A DNA stretch of 64,000 nucleotides from Rhodoferax aquaticus (GTDB lineage: Bacteria > Pseudomonadota > Gammaproteobacteria > Burkholderiales > Burkholderiaceae_C), in NCBI RefSeq assembly GCF_006974105.1, contig NZ_CP036282.1, positions 3,348,001 to 3,412,000 on the forward strand, written 5' to 3'. Under the pieces are notes generated by a model. That model made no database searches, was not told the DNA's origin, and worked only from the letters and a program-made list of their open reading frames with translations. The position numbers and the translations under genes are program-made. Positions 35,995 to 44,937 of the stretch are shown here, piece by piece. Position 1 is the first letter of the stretch. The number at the start of each line of letters is the position of its first letter.

Positions 35995-36011
35995 TTGCTG
36001 CACTGCAGCAA
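35995..36011. promoter_or_regulatory. PhaR-like operator 1 upstream of phasin
   Basis: A perfect 17-bp palindrome TTGCTGCA-C-TGCAGCAA, just upstream of the -35 box of the phasin promoter. TGC-rich palindromes of this kind are known targets of the polyhydroxyalkanoate repressor PhaR. Confidence 0.6.
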
Positions 36012-36018
36012 ATAATGC

Positions 36019-36046
36019 TTGCAAGTCTGCTTTAAGTGCCTACAAT
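36019..36046 (+). promoter_or_regulatory. Predicted sigma-70 promoter of the phasin gene
   Basis: TTGCAA (36019-36024), 16 bases, TACAAT (36041-36046). It lies between the two palindromes, the second of which would cover the transcription start. The rest of the 442-bp gap 35686-36127 shows no gene. Confidence 0.6.
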
Positions 36047-36051
36047 CGCGT

Positions 36052-36072
36052 TTATGCTGCACTGCAACATAA
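36052..36072. promoter_or_regulatory. PhaR-like operator 2 upstream of phasin
   Basis: TTATGCTGCA-C-TGCAACATAA: a 21-bp palindrome with one mismatch and the same core as operator 1. Its centre is 59 bp downstream of the centre of operator 1 and just after the -10 box. Confidence 0.6.
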
Positions 36073-36127
36073 ATCCGGAAACGGTGATTGCTGGGCTCAT
36101 CTAGTTTCATTAACCTTGGAGATTGAA

Positions 36128-36673
36128 ATGACCTACACCGCCGAACAAATCATTGCTTCTAACAAAGCCAACGCACAAGCTTTCGAAGAACTGACCACCA
36201 ACGCCTACGCTGGCTTTGAAAAGCTGGTCGAGCTGAACATGACCACATCCAAGACTCTCTTGGGCGAAACATTCAGCCACTTCCAGTCCGTACTGGGTGC
36301 CAAAGACGCACAAGAATTCTTGGCCCTGCAAGCCGGTTTGCTGCAACCTACTGCTGAGAAATCAGTGGCTTACGGCCGCCACGTGTACTCCATCGCCACA
36401 GAGTCTGGCGCCGAGTTCACCAAGGCGGTAGAAGCCAAAATCGCTGAAGCGCAAACAGAATTTGGCGCTGTGGTGGAAAACCTCGCCAAGAACGCACCTG
36501 CTGGCACTGAAACCGCTGTCGCTGCTTTCAAGAGCGCCATCAGCGCCAGCCAAAGCGCTGTTGAAACCGCGCAAAAGTCTGCCCGCCAAGCCGTGAAAGC
36601 GGTAGAAGCCAACATCACAGCCGCAACCAACCAAGCGGTTGACGTGGCGACCAAAGTTGCCAAAAAGCGTTAA
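36128..36673 (+). CDS. phaP: Phasin (polyhydroxyalkanoate granule protein)
   Basis: A 181-residue, Ala-rich, helical amphipathic protein with the phasin_2 pattern (ELTTNAYAGFEKLVELNMTT, then FQSVLGAKDAQEFLALQ) and a Lys/Ala-rich C-terminus (QAVDVATKVAKKR). It coats PHB granules and controls their size and number. The ATG at 36128 follows TTGGAGATTGAA. Two TGCTGCACTGCA-type palindromes flank its promoter, as expected for repression by PhaR when no granules are present. A terminator follows. Confidence 0.92.
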   Translation: MTYTAEQIIASNKANAQAFEELTTNAYAGFEKLVELNMTTSKTLLGETFSHFQSVLGAKDAQEFLALQAGLLQPTAEKSVAYGRHVYSIATESGAEFTKAVEAKIAEAQTEFGAVVENLAKNAPAGTETAVAAFKSAISASQSAVETAQKSARQAVKAVEANITAATNQAVDVATKVAKKR

Positions 36674-36700
36674 TCTTCAAAAGCTAATCGCTTCATAGAA

Positions 36701-36725
36701 AACGGCACCCTCGGGTGCCGTTTTG
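36701..36725 (+). terminator. Rho-independent terminator after phasin
   Basis: AACGGCACCC, TC, GGGTGCCGTT then TTTG: a 10-bp stem with a T run, 28 bp after the phasin stop. From 36726 to 37001 nothing further is seen except the AGGAG site of the next gene. Confidence 0.85.
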
Positions 36726-37001
36726 CATTTGATTCGAAGTGTGGTCGAAAGCGCAGATGAGTTCTCGTGCTCCAGTGCTTCCCAGGCCCCATGGCTTCGC
36801 AACAATAGAAGCCCCTGTATCGGAACTGGACACCCACACCCAACAGAATGCCGCGTTGGTCTAGCCAGCCAGTGCGGCTGCCAGGTCTCTCAAGGCGGCC
36901 ACGGCCCCTGCTCTGTAAATTAATTCACGCCCTCCCCGCCAGTTTTCACGCAGCGACCGCGCGGGTTTGCGTACTATCTGGGGCACAACTAGGAGCGCTT
37001 G

Positions 37002-38147
37002 ATGCCCGTGATCACAACTATTGAAGACCTGCGCGTGCTTGCGCAAAAGCGCGTACCGCGCATGTTTTACGACTATGCCGACTCCGGCTCATGGACCGAA
37101 GGCACCTACCGCGCCAACAGTGCAGACTTCCAGACCATCAAGCTGCGCCAGCGCGTTGCGGTCAACATGGAAAACCGCAGCACCCGCACCACCCTGATTG
37201 GCCAAGACGTCGCCATGCCCGTGGCCATTGCGCCGGTAGGGCTCACCGGCATGCAGCATGCCGATGGAGAGATCCACGCCGCCCGCGCTGCTGAAAAGTT
37301 TGGCATTCCGTTCACCTTGTCGACCATGAGCATTTGCTCGATTGAAGACATTGCCGAGCACACCAGCGCCCCCTTTTGGTTTCAGCTCTACATGATGCGC
37401 GACCGCGAAGCCATGGCCCGCATGATTGAGCGCGCGCGCACCGCCAAGTGCAGTGCCTTGGTCCTTACGCTAGACCTGCAAGTTATTGGTCAGCGCCACA
37501 AAGACCTCAAAAACGGCCTCACCGCCCCCCCCCGCCCCACGCTCACCAACATCATCAACCTCATGACCAAGCCCCGCTGGTGTTTAGGCATGGCTGGCAC
37601 CAAGCGCCACACCTTTCGCAATTTGGTGGGCCATGTCAAAGGTGTGAGCGATATGCGTTCCCTAGCGGCGTGGACCAATGAGCAGTTCGATCCCCGGCTG
37701 TCCTGGGCCGATGTTGCTTGGGTCAAGGAGCAATGGGGCGGCAAGCTCATTCTCAAAGGCATCATGGATGTGCAAGACGCTGAACTCGCAGTCGCCAGCG
37801 GTGCGGATGCGATTGTGGTCAGCAACCACGGCGGACGCCAGTTGGACGGCGCGCCCTCCAGCATTTCCGCACTGCCTGCCATCGTGCAGGCCGTGGGCTC
37901 ACGCATCGAGGTCTGGATGGACGGTGGCATACGTTCAGGCCAAGATGTGCTCAAGGCACGTGCCTTGGGCGCACGCGGCACCATGATTGGCAGGGCCTTT
38001 GTCTATGGCCTGGGCGCCATGGGTGAAGCGGGCGTGACCAAGGCTTTGCAGATCATCCATAAAGAACTGGACGTGACCATGGCCTTCACAGGCCACACCC
38101 GCATTGACACGGTCGACAGCAGCATCTTGCTGCCGGGCAGCTTCTAA
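37002..38147 (+). CDS. FMN-dependent 2-hydroxyacid (L-lactate) dehydrogenase
   Basis: A 381-residue TIM-barrel enzyme of the LldD/glycolate oxidase family. FMN and substrate motifs are intact: PVAIAPVGLTGM, FQLYMMRDRE, and SNHGGRQLDGAPSS with the catalytic His276 and an Arg three residues later. It should oxidise L-lactate or a related 2-hydroxyacid and feed electrons to the respiratory chain. The ATG at 37002 follows an AGGAG. LldD is the nearest known relative; the exact substrate is not certain. Confidence 0.85.
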   Translation: MPVITTIEDLRVLAQKRVPRMFYDYADSGSWTEGTYRANSADFQTIKLRQRVAVNMENRSTRTTLIGQDVAMPVAIAPVGLTGMQHADGEIHAARAAEKFGIPFTLSTMSICSIEDIAEHTSAPFWFQLYMMRDREAMARMIERARTAKCSALVLTLDLQVIGQRHKDLKNGLTAPPRPTLTNIINLMTKPRWCLGMAGTKRHTFRNLVGHVKGVSDMRSLAAWTNEQFDPRLSWADVAWVKEQWGGKLILKGIMDVQDAELAVASGADAIVVSNHGGRQLDGAPSSISALPAIVQAVGSRIEVWMDGGIRSGQDVLKARALGARGTMIGRAFVYGLGAMGEAGVTKALQIIHKELDVTMAFTGHTRIDTVDSSILLPGSF

Positions 38148-38149
38148 GC

Positions 38150-40831
38150 CTACTGCAGCTGGTGGGTGACTAACTTGAAGTCGGGGTCATCCGGGTAAGC
38201 CTTGACCGCAAACCCCAAGCCACGCATGAGCTTGAGCATGGTGGTGTTGTTTGCAAGCACCAGCCCTTGGATCTCGGTCAGGCCCTTTTCCCGCGCGAAG
38301 TCCATGATAGACAGCATGAGCCGCGACCCCAGCCCCCGGCCCTTGAAGTCGTCGGCCACTACCAGCGAGAACTCGCAGGTGCTGCGGTCCGGGTTGGTGA
38401 TGTAGCGCGACACGCCCACCACGCGTGACACCTCCGTCGCGGTGCCTGACGCATCGGTGAGCGACTCTTTCACCACCGCAATCAGTGCCATCTCGCGGTC
38501 GTAATCAATCAAGGTAAAGCGCGACAGCATGTTGGGGGGCAACTCCTGCATGCTGGAGACAAATCGGAAATAGCGGCTCTCTGGCGAAAGATGGCGCACA
38601 AACTCTTGCAGCATGGTGGCGTCATCCGGCGCAACAGGGCGCACCGTGCACTCACCGCCACCGCGCAAGGGCCACAGCTGCTCGTGCTGCGAGGGGTAAG
38701 GCAAGATGGCCAGGTGGTGGTAAGTGCGCGCCGTGGGTGGCGCGTTGTCCACCACAATGCGCGCGTCCACCGCCACCGCACCGGTGTCGTCGATGATGAT
38801 GGGGTTGATGTCCATCTCGCGCAACTGAGGCAACTCACAGACCATCTCAGACACCCGCAACAGCACCTGCTCCAGCGCCTCCATGTCCACCGCAGGCGCA
38901 CCCCGCCACTCACCCAAAGTCTCTGCCACGCGGGAACGCTCGATGAGCCGACGGGCCAGAAACTGGTTCAAGGGCGGCAACTCCATCGCGCGGTCGTTCA
39001 TCAATTCAATCATGGTGCCGCCCGCACCAAACGCGATCACAGGTCCAAAGGGGTCATCGGTCACTAGCCCGATATAGATCTCACGGCCCCTGCGCTGGGT
39101 CGACATGTTTTGCACCGTAACGCCATTGATGCGGGCTTGGGGCTGCAAGCGCGCCACGGTTTGCATCATTTCTTGGAATGCATCGCGCACCCCTACTGCA
39201 TTGAGCACGTTGAGCACTACGCCTTGCACGTCCGACTTGTGGCTGATGTCTGGCGAGTCAATCTTTAAGGCCACCGGAAAGCCCAGCTGCGAGGCAATCA
39301 TGATGGCCTCGGTCACCGTGCGCGCCAAGATAGTCTTGGTCACTGGGATATGAAACGCTGCCAAAAGCGCCTTGGACTCCATCTCCGTGAGCACCTTACG
39401 GCGCTCGGCCAGCACACTCTCCACCAGCATGCGTGCACCCTCTACATCGGGCTTGGCCAGGTCTGACAAGGGCGGTGGGGTTTGCTGCAGCAGCTGCTGG
39501 TTTTGGTAGAACGACGCAATGTTGTCAAACGCCCCCACCGCGGCTTCTGGCGTGCGAAAGGTGGGGATTGCTGCTTCGTTTAGCACCACACGCGCCTCGC
39601 CCACCGTGGCGTCGCCCATCCAGCAGGTGAGTAGCGGCTTGTTCAACGTAGGGTGGGCATCCACCAGTGCACGTGCGATAGCGGTTCCGTCTGCCCCCAT
39701 TTTGGGTGAATAGATCACCAGCAAGCCATCGACTTGCGCAGCTTTAGCCGCAGCCTCAATGGCCGCCCTAAAGTGCGCAGGGCTTGCGTCTTCCGACAGG
39801 TCCAACAAGTCTGCCAATGAGGCCTGTGGTGAGACCAAAGGTGCTAGCGCTTTGGCTTGATCGGGGCTCAAGCAAGCCAGCTTCAAGTTGATCTCGCTCA
39901 CCCAGTCGGCGGCCAACACGCCTGGCCCTCCGCCGTTGGTCACAATGGCCAAGCGCCGCCCCACCGGGCGGTAGCGTGCCGCCAAACACTTGGCCGCCGA
40001 AAACAGGTCGACGAATGAGCGCACGCGCACGGCCCCAGCGCGTCGCAACGCCGCGTCAAACACCTGGTCGCTCCCCACAATGGAGCCAGAATGCGTGAGC
40101 GCTGCTTGGTTGCCCGCCGCACGCCGCCCAGCCTTGAGCACCACTACGGGCTTTGCATTGGCGGCCGCACGCAATGCACTCATAAAGCGACGCGCGTTGC
40201 TGATGCCCTCTAGGTACACCACGATGCTCTGGGTGCGCGTGTCAGACGCCAAGAAGTCCAGCACTTGCGCCATGTCCACCACCGTGTTGGGTCCCAGCGA
40301 GACCACGGTAGAAAACCCGACCGCATTCTTTTTGGCCCAGTCCACAATAGACGAAGTCAACGCCCCTGACTGCGACACCAAAGCCAAAGAGCCCTGCGCG
40401 CACATAGGCCCCACCACACCCGCGTTCAGTTGGAGGTGCGGCCGCTGGAACCCTAAACAATTGGGGCCTAACAAATGCATGCCGTCTCGCCGGGCAATGG
40501 CGTGCAGCTGAGCCGCCTGTGCCGCCCCGATACCGGACGAAATCACCACTGCGGCACGGCACTTAATGCGCGCCGCAATTTCCAAGGCAGCCCCTACTTC
40601 TTCAGGCGGCAATGCGATCACAGCGAGATCGGCATGGGCATCGGCCAAATCGGCCAAGGTGCCACTGGCATGGATATCCAAAAACACCAAGGAGCCCGCA
40701 AAACGCTGCGCCCTAAGGGCATGCGAAAGGGCTTGGCTATGTTGCGATACAGTTGCGCGCTTATCGGTAGAGCCCGCAAAAACGACCACGGAGCTCGGAG
40801 AGAAAAGAGGTGTCAGAAAATGCTTATCCAT
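38150..40831 (-). CDS. Acyl-CoA synthetase (ADP-forming)-like / GNAT fusion, Pat-like
   Basis: An 893-residue protein with the layout of the lysine acetyltransferase Pat/YfiQ: CoA-binding domain (SPSSVVVFAG), succinyl-CoA ligase-like domain (LGPNCLGF, SQSGALTSS), ATP-grasp domain (PVALKIDSPDISHKSDVQGV), and a C-terminal GNAT domain (RGLGSRLMLSIMDFA). In Pat the synthetase part is regulatory and inactive. Here a His is present at residue 247 in LTHSGSIVGSD, where active ADP-forming enzymes carry the phospho-His, so catalytic function is possible. The ATG at 40831 has AAGGA upstream. It probably acetylates metabolic enzymes such as acetyl-CoA synthetase. Confidence 0.88.
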   Translation of the reverse strand: MDKHFLTPLFSPSSVVVFAGSTDKRATVSQHSQALSHALRAQRFAGSLVFLDIHASGTLADLADAHADLAVIALPPEEVGAALEIAARIKCRAAVVISSGIGAAQAAQLHAIARRDGMHLLGPNCLGFQRPHLQLNAGVVGPMCAQGSLALVSQSGALTSSIVDWAKKNAVGFSTVVSLGPNTVVDMAQVLDFLASDTRTQSIVVYLEGISNARRFMSALRAAANAKPVVVLKAGRRAAGNQAALTHSGSIVGSDQVFDAALRRAGAVRVRSFVDLFSAAKCLAARYRPVGRRLAIVTNGGGPGVLAADWVSEINLKLACLSPDQAKALAPLVSPQASLADLLDLSEDASPAHFRAAIEAAAKAAQVDGLLVIYSPKMGADGTAIARALVDAHPTLNKPLLTCWMGDATVGEARVVLNEAAIPTFRTPEAAVGAFDNIASFYQNQQLLQQTPPPLSDLAKPDVEGARMLVESVLAERRKVLTEMESKALLAAFHIPVTKTILARTVTEAIMIASQLGFPVALKIDSPDISHKSDVQGVVLNVLNAVGVRDAFQEMMQTVARLQPQARINGVTVQNMSTQRRGREIYIGLVTDDPFGPVIAFGAGGTMIELMNDRAMELPPLNQFLARRLIERSRVAETLGEWRGAPAVDMEALEQVLLRVSEMVCELPQLREMDINPIIIDDTGAVAVDARIVVDNAPPTARTYHHLAILPYPSQHEQLWPLRGGGECTVRPVAPDDATMLQEFVRHLSPESRYFRFVSSMQELPPNMLSRFTLIDYDREMALIAVVKESLTDASGTATEVSRVVGVSRYITNPDRSTCEFSLVVADDFKGRGLGSRLMLSIMDFAREKGLTEIQGLVLANNTTMLKLMRGLGFAVKAYPDDPDFKLVTHQLQ

Positions 40832-40972
40832 ACCCAATCCTTTTCACGCGGAATCCACAATGCGCGCAGCTTACCCGCTTGCGGTGAAAAAAGCATTGAC
40901 ATGGCGCACATTGCCCGCCTGACCACAGGGGCGTAGTATTCGACACCTGCGATGCAGCAACAAGGACGCACC

Positions 40973-41737
40973 GTGAAGCTCCCATTAGCACTTATGTTGT
41001 CATTGGCTAGTGTGGCAGCGCACGGAGCATGCAGCCATGTCATGCGCGTCAGCTGGAGCCATTGGCCCCCCTACTCCATGCTCAATGCCAAGGGACAGGT
41101 TGAAGGTTTAGATATTGAGCTCGTCCAGCGTATCGCCAAAGAGGCCGGTTGTACCCTGGCCATTTCAGGAGATATTCCCCCTAAGCGCCAACTGGCCCAG
41201 ATCAAGGCAGGCGAACAAGACATCCAGTTTGCGGCCTCTATCACCCCTGAGCGCCAAGAGTTTGCGCACTTCAGTCCTTCTTACCGCTCAGAGCTCATGG
41301 TGCTGTTTGCCGAGCACGGGCGGGGCAAGAGCATTGCGTTGCAAGACATGCGCCAACTCACCCAACGCGACTGGACCGTGATTGCGCCATTTCAAGGCTG
41401 GTACGGCGAGGCATATGCCGCCGTCAGCCCGGTTCTGGACAAAGAAAACCGGCTCACCACCTACAAAACCACGGAACAAGGGCTTGACCAACTCAACGCC
41501 AAGCGTGGCGACCTGCTCTTGGGTGACCTCTACTCGTTCTTGTATGTAGCGCGCCAGCGCAATATGCCGCAGCCCGATGTGCTACCCGTGCCGGTGAATG
41601 ACGATGCTGTGAGCCTGATGTTCAGCAAGAAGTCGATGGCGCCAGGCGATGTAGAAGCATTCAACCGCGCGATCGACAAGCTCAACAAGAACGGGGAATT
41701 GGCCAAGATCATCGCGCGCTACGGCATCCGGAAATAG
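40973..41737 (+). CDS. Periplasmic solute-binding protein, family 3-like
   Basis: A protein of about 254 residues with a signal peptide (LPLALMLSLASVAAHGA) and a SBP_bac_3 fold: SWSHWPPYSML, GLDIELVQRIAKEAGC, and a C-terminal KLNKNGELAKIIARYGI. The GTG at 40973 was chosen because AAGGACGC sits at correct spacing; an ATG at 40952 would add seven residues before the signal. There are no transporter genes adjacent. An amino acid is the likely ligand class. Confidence 0.82.
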   Translation: MKLPLALMLSLASVAAHGACSHVMRVSWSHWPPYSMLNAKGQVEGLDIELVQRIAKEAGCTLAISGDIPPKRQLAQIKAGEQDIQFAASITPERQEFAHFSPSYRSELMVLFAEHGRGKSIALQDMRQLTQRDWTVIAPFQGWYGEAYAAVSPVLDKENRLTTYKTTEQGLDQLNAKRGDLLLGDLYSFLYVARQRNMPQPDVLPVPVNDDAVSLMFSKKSMAPGDVEAFNRAIDKLNKNGELAKIIARYGIRK

Positions 41738-41798
41738 CGATTTTTCAGGCTCCTCGCGCCGCAGAAAGCGGCAGCGGCCTTGGTATCCTTGTGGCTCC

Positions 41799-43094
41799 AT
41801 GAGCCCGCCCATTCGCCGCATTGCCCACCTCGACATGGACGCCTTTTATGCGTCGGTAGAGCTGCTGCGCTACCCCCAACTCAAAGGCCTGCCGGTGGTG
41901 ATTGGCGGGGGAAGACGCGAGGCCGACGAAATTTTGCGCGCCCAGCAAGGCGAACGCGGCTTGCACCAGCTGCGGGTCGAAGAATTCCCCCTGCTCAAAG
42001 ACTACACCGGGCGTGGCGTGATCACCACCGCCACCTATGCCGCACGCCAGTTTGGCGTGGGCTCGGCCATGGGGCTGATGAAGGCGGCCAAACTCTGCCC
42101 GCAGGCCATCTTGCTACCCGTGGACTTTGCGCAGTACCGCCACTACTCGCAGCGCTTTAAAGCCATCATCACCGACATCGCTCCCGTCATGGAGAACCGG
42201 GGCGTGGACGAGGTCTACATCGACTTCACCGAAGTACCCGGTGGTCAGCGCGAAGGGGGCCGCGTGCTGGCACGCCTGATTCAAAAAGCCATTTTTGACG
42301 ACACGGGCCTTACTTGCTCCGTGGGCGTAGCACCCAACAAGCTGCTGGCCAAAATGGCCAGCGAATTCAAAAAGCCCAACGGCATTGCCATCGTCTTTGA
42401 TACCGATCTGGAGCCCATGATTTGGCCGCTGGCCTGCCGCAAGATCAACGGCATTGGCCCCAAGGCGGATGAAAAGCTCAAAGCCCACGGCATAGAGACC
42501 ATAGGCCAACTGGCTGCGCGCGACCCGCAGTGGCTCATGCAGCACTTTGGTCCGCGCACCGGCACGTGGCTACACGCAGCCGCCCACGGGCAAGATGAGC
42601 GTGCGGTGGAAACCGAGAGCGAACCCGTGAGCATGAGCCGCGAAACCACCTTCGAGCGCGACCTGCACGCCGTGCGCGACAAGGCCGAGCTAGGCGTCAT
42701 CTTCACCACCCTGTGCCAGCAAGTGGCGGCCGACCTGGAGCGCAAAGGCTATGTGGGCAAAACCATTGGCATCAAACTGCGCTTTGACGACTTCAAAAGC
42801 GTGACCCGCGACCAAACCCTCACGCAGTACACCGCCAGCGCCAGCACCATCCGCCAAGTGGCAGGCCAATGCCTCAAGCGCGTGCCGCTGGACAAGCGCC
42901 TGCGCCTGCTGGGCGTGCGCGTGGGCTCGCTCATCCATGCCGACCTAGCCCCGGCGGCCGATGCCTCAGCCGTGCCAGCCACCCCAAAAAACAAGCAAAA
43001 ACAGGCCATTACGCCCATAGATACTGGGCAAGCAGCTATACAAAACATAGCAATTCAAGCCGTATTGCCCTTTGAGGGCAGCGACGCACCTTAG
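41799..43094 (+). CDS. dinB: DNA polymerase IV (Y-family)
   Basis: A 431-residue translesion polymerase. Catalytic acidic motifs are present: HLDMDAFYASVE near the start and DEVYIDFTE. There is a SVGVAPNKLLAKMAS palm signature, a helix-hairpin-helix (INGIGPKADEKL) and a little-finger domain. Two oddities: an insertion of about 30 residues between the first strand (VVIGGGRR) and GRGVITT relative to E. coli DinB, and a C-terminal tail partly encoded by the dispersed repeat. No SOS box is evident upstream. It bypasses damaged template bases at low fidelity. Confidence 0.92.
   Translation: MSPPIRRIAHLDMDAFYASVELLRYPQLKGLPVVIGGGRREADEILRAQQGERGLHQLRVEEFPLLKDYTGRGVITTATYAARQFGVGSAMGLMKAAKLCPQAILLPVDFAQYRHYSQRFKAIITDIAPVMENRGVDEVYIDFTEVPGGQREGGRVLARLIQKAIFDDTGLTCSVGVAPNKLLAKMASEFKKPNGIAIVFDTDLEPMIWPLACRKINGIGPKADEKLKAHGIETIGQLAARDPQWLMQHFGPRTGTWLHAAAHGQDERAVETESEPVSMSRETTFERDLHAVRDKAELGVIFTTLCQQVAADLERKGYVGKTIGIKLRFDDFKSVTRDQTLTQYTASASTIRQVAGQCLKRVPLDKRLRLLGVRVGSLIHADLAPAADASAVPATPKNKQKQAITPIDTGQAAIQNIAIQAVLPFEGSDAP
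43011..43054 (+). repeat. Dispersed repeat copy inside dinB tail
   Basis: A copy (CCCATAGATACTGGGCAAGC then AGCTAT and ACATAGCA) in frame within the last 30 codons of dinB, encoding PIDTGQAAIQNIA. Confidence 0.7.
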
Positions 43095-43183
43095 CCATTC
43101 TGGGTTGCCCCCTTACACCCCACTGGTGTCCCCAGCAAAACTGTGCGAGAGTGCAAGTTCACTGGATGATTTGAAAGGCTTCT

Positions 43184-44728
43184 ATGTTTAAGTCAGCGGA
43201 AGTGGGGCACAGAATCAGCAAGAGCGCCTACCGCGAGGCCGTGCCGGGGCTGCGGGCTGCACTGCTCGAAGCGCAGGTGGACTTGCATGAGGGCAAGCGC
43301 ATTCCTGTGGTGCTGCTGATCAGTGGGCAAGACGGTGCGGGCAAGGGCGAGACCATCAACGTGCTCTACGAATGGATGGACCCACGCTTTCTCTCCACCC
43401 TGGCTTTTTCACAGCCCACCGACGAAGAGCGCGAGCGCCCTCCCATGTGGCGCTACTGGCGCAGCTTGCCACCCAAAGGGCGCATCGGCATCTTGGCAGG
43501 CTCATGGTACTCAGACCCCATCCGCGAGCGCATCGAAGGCCTGATCTCGCTGAACCAACTCGACGCCCGTGCCGAACAGATCAACCGCTTTGAAGCCATG
43601 CTGGTCAATGAAGGCGCGGTGGTTCTGAAGTTCTGGTTTCACCTGACCAAAGAGGGGCAGGCCCAAAGGCTCAAAGAGCTGGAGAGTGACCCCAAGACCG
43701 CTTGGCGCGTCACCCAGTGGAACTGGGACCGCCTCAAAACTTATGACAAGCTGCAAGAAGTAGCGGGCCATTTTCTGCGCCTGACCAACACGGCCTGGGC
43801 CCCGTGGATTGTGGTGGAGGGTACCGATGACCGCTACCGCTCACTCACCGTGGGTCAAATTGTGCTGGCCGCCCTGAAGAAAAAAATTGCGCAGACCAGT
43901 CCAGTGGCTACGCCGGTGGCCCCCATCGTGCGGGTGGATACCGATGGCCGCAACGTCTTGTCCGAGCTCAACCTCCACCATGCCTTAGCCGACAAACCGT
44001 ACAAAACCGAGCTGGCCCAGTGGCAAGGCCGCCTCGCGGAGTTGGTACGCGACCCGCGCTTTCAAGGCCGCTCCTTGGTCTGCGCGTTTGAAGGGGCCGA
44101 CGCGGCGGGCAAAGGTGGGGCTATTAGGCGCATCGTTGCGGCGCTAGACGCCCGGCAGTACCAAGTCATCCCTGTCGCTGCGCCCACCGAAGAAGAGCGG
44201 GCCCAGCCGCACCTGTGGCGCTTTTGGCGACATTTGCCACGCAAGGGGCGCGTCGCTATTTTTGACCGCACGTGGTACGGGCGCGTGCTGGTGGAGCGGG
44301 TCGAAGGGTTTTGCTCAGAAAACGACTGGCTGCGCGCCTACACCGAGATCAACGACTTCGAGCATGAGATGCTCGCCGCTGGGGTCATAGTGGTGAAGTT
44401 CTGGCTGCAAATCAGCCAAGAAGAACAGCTCAAGCGCTTCAAGGAGCGCGAGCAAATTGCATTCAAGCGCTTCAAAATCACGGAGGAAGACTGGCGCAAC
44501 CGCGACAAGTGGGACGCCTACCAACAAGCCATCTGCGACATGGTGCAACGCACCAGCACCGGCAACGCACCGTGGACACTGGTAGAAGCCAACGACAAAA
44601 ACTACGCCCGCGTCAAAATTCTGCAAACCCTGTGCGAACGCATGGAGGCGGCGTTGGCGGCAGCGCCGGGCGCTGCTAAGAAGAGTGGCACCCAAAAGCC
44701 AGAAAAAAACAAGAAAAACAAGCGCTAG
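43184..44728 (+). CDS. pap: Polyphosphate:AMP phosphotransferase (PPK2, two-domain)
   Basis: A 514-residue protein with two tandem PPK2 domains. Walker A motifs are GQDGAGKGE (residues 48-56) and EGADAAGKGG (near residue 303). The second domain keeps the Walker B FDRTWYGR; in the first this region reads LAGSWYSD, so only the C-terminal domain is likely catalytic, as in class II PPK2 enzymes. It transfers phosphate from polyphosphate to AMP to make ADP. The C-terminus is Lys-rich. GAAAGG precedes the ATG. Confidence 0.88.
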   Translation: MFKSAEVGHRISKSAYREAVPGLRAALLEAQVDLHEGKRIPVVLLISGQDGAGKGETINVLYEWMDPRFLSTLAFSQPTDEERERPPMWRYWRSLPPKGRIGILAGSWYSDPIRERIEGLISLNQLDARAEQINRFEAMLVNEGAVVLKFWFHLTKEGQAQRLKELESDPKTAWRVTQWNWDRLKTYDKLQEVAGHFLRLTNTAWAPWIVVEGTDDRYRSLTVGQIVLAALKKKIAQTSPVATPVAPIVRVDTDGRNVLSELNLHHALADKPYKTELAQWQGRLAELVRDPRFQGRSLVCAFEGADAAGKGGAIRRIVAALDARQYQVIPVAAPTEEERAQPHLWRFWRHLPRKGRVAIFDRTWYGRVLVERVEGFCSENDWLRAYTEINDFEHEMLAAGVIVVKFWLQISQEEQLKRFKEREQIAFKRFKITEEDWRNRDKWDAYQQAICDMVQRTSTGNAPWTLVEANDKNYARVKILQTLCERMEAALAAAPGAAKKSGTQKPEKNKKNKR

Positions 44729-44766
44729 CGCCTATGGATATTGCGCAAGGTGCTATATAAAACGCA
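44726..44766 (+). repeat. Dispersed repeat copy after the PPK2 gene
   Basis: CGCCTATGGATATTGCGCAA then GGTGCTATATAAAA, beginning at the stop codon of the PPK2 gene. The remaining gap to 44937 shows no gene. Confidence 0.75.
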
Positions 44767-44937
44767 GCATCCACAATCACATAAACGCGTGCAAGCACCT
44801 CTTTACTTGATCCGGGAGATGAAGGGAGCTTTAAGGTTAAGAGTTGAACCTTTAGCCAGCATGCGCTAAGTTCGCTAAGGCTTACCTAGCTTGAAGGGCT
44901 TGAAACTCCTGCAATACCATTTAAAAACGGTTGGGGT

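Noticed and set aside
41738-41798. SOS (LexA) box before dinB
   Set aside because: No CTGT-N8-ACAG-like sequence is found in the short upstream gap.
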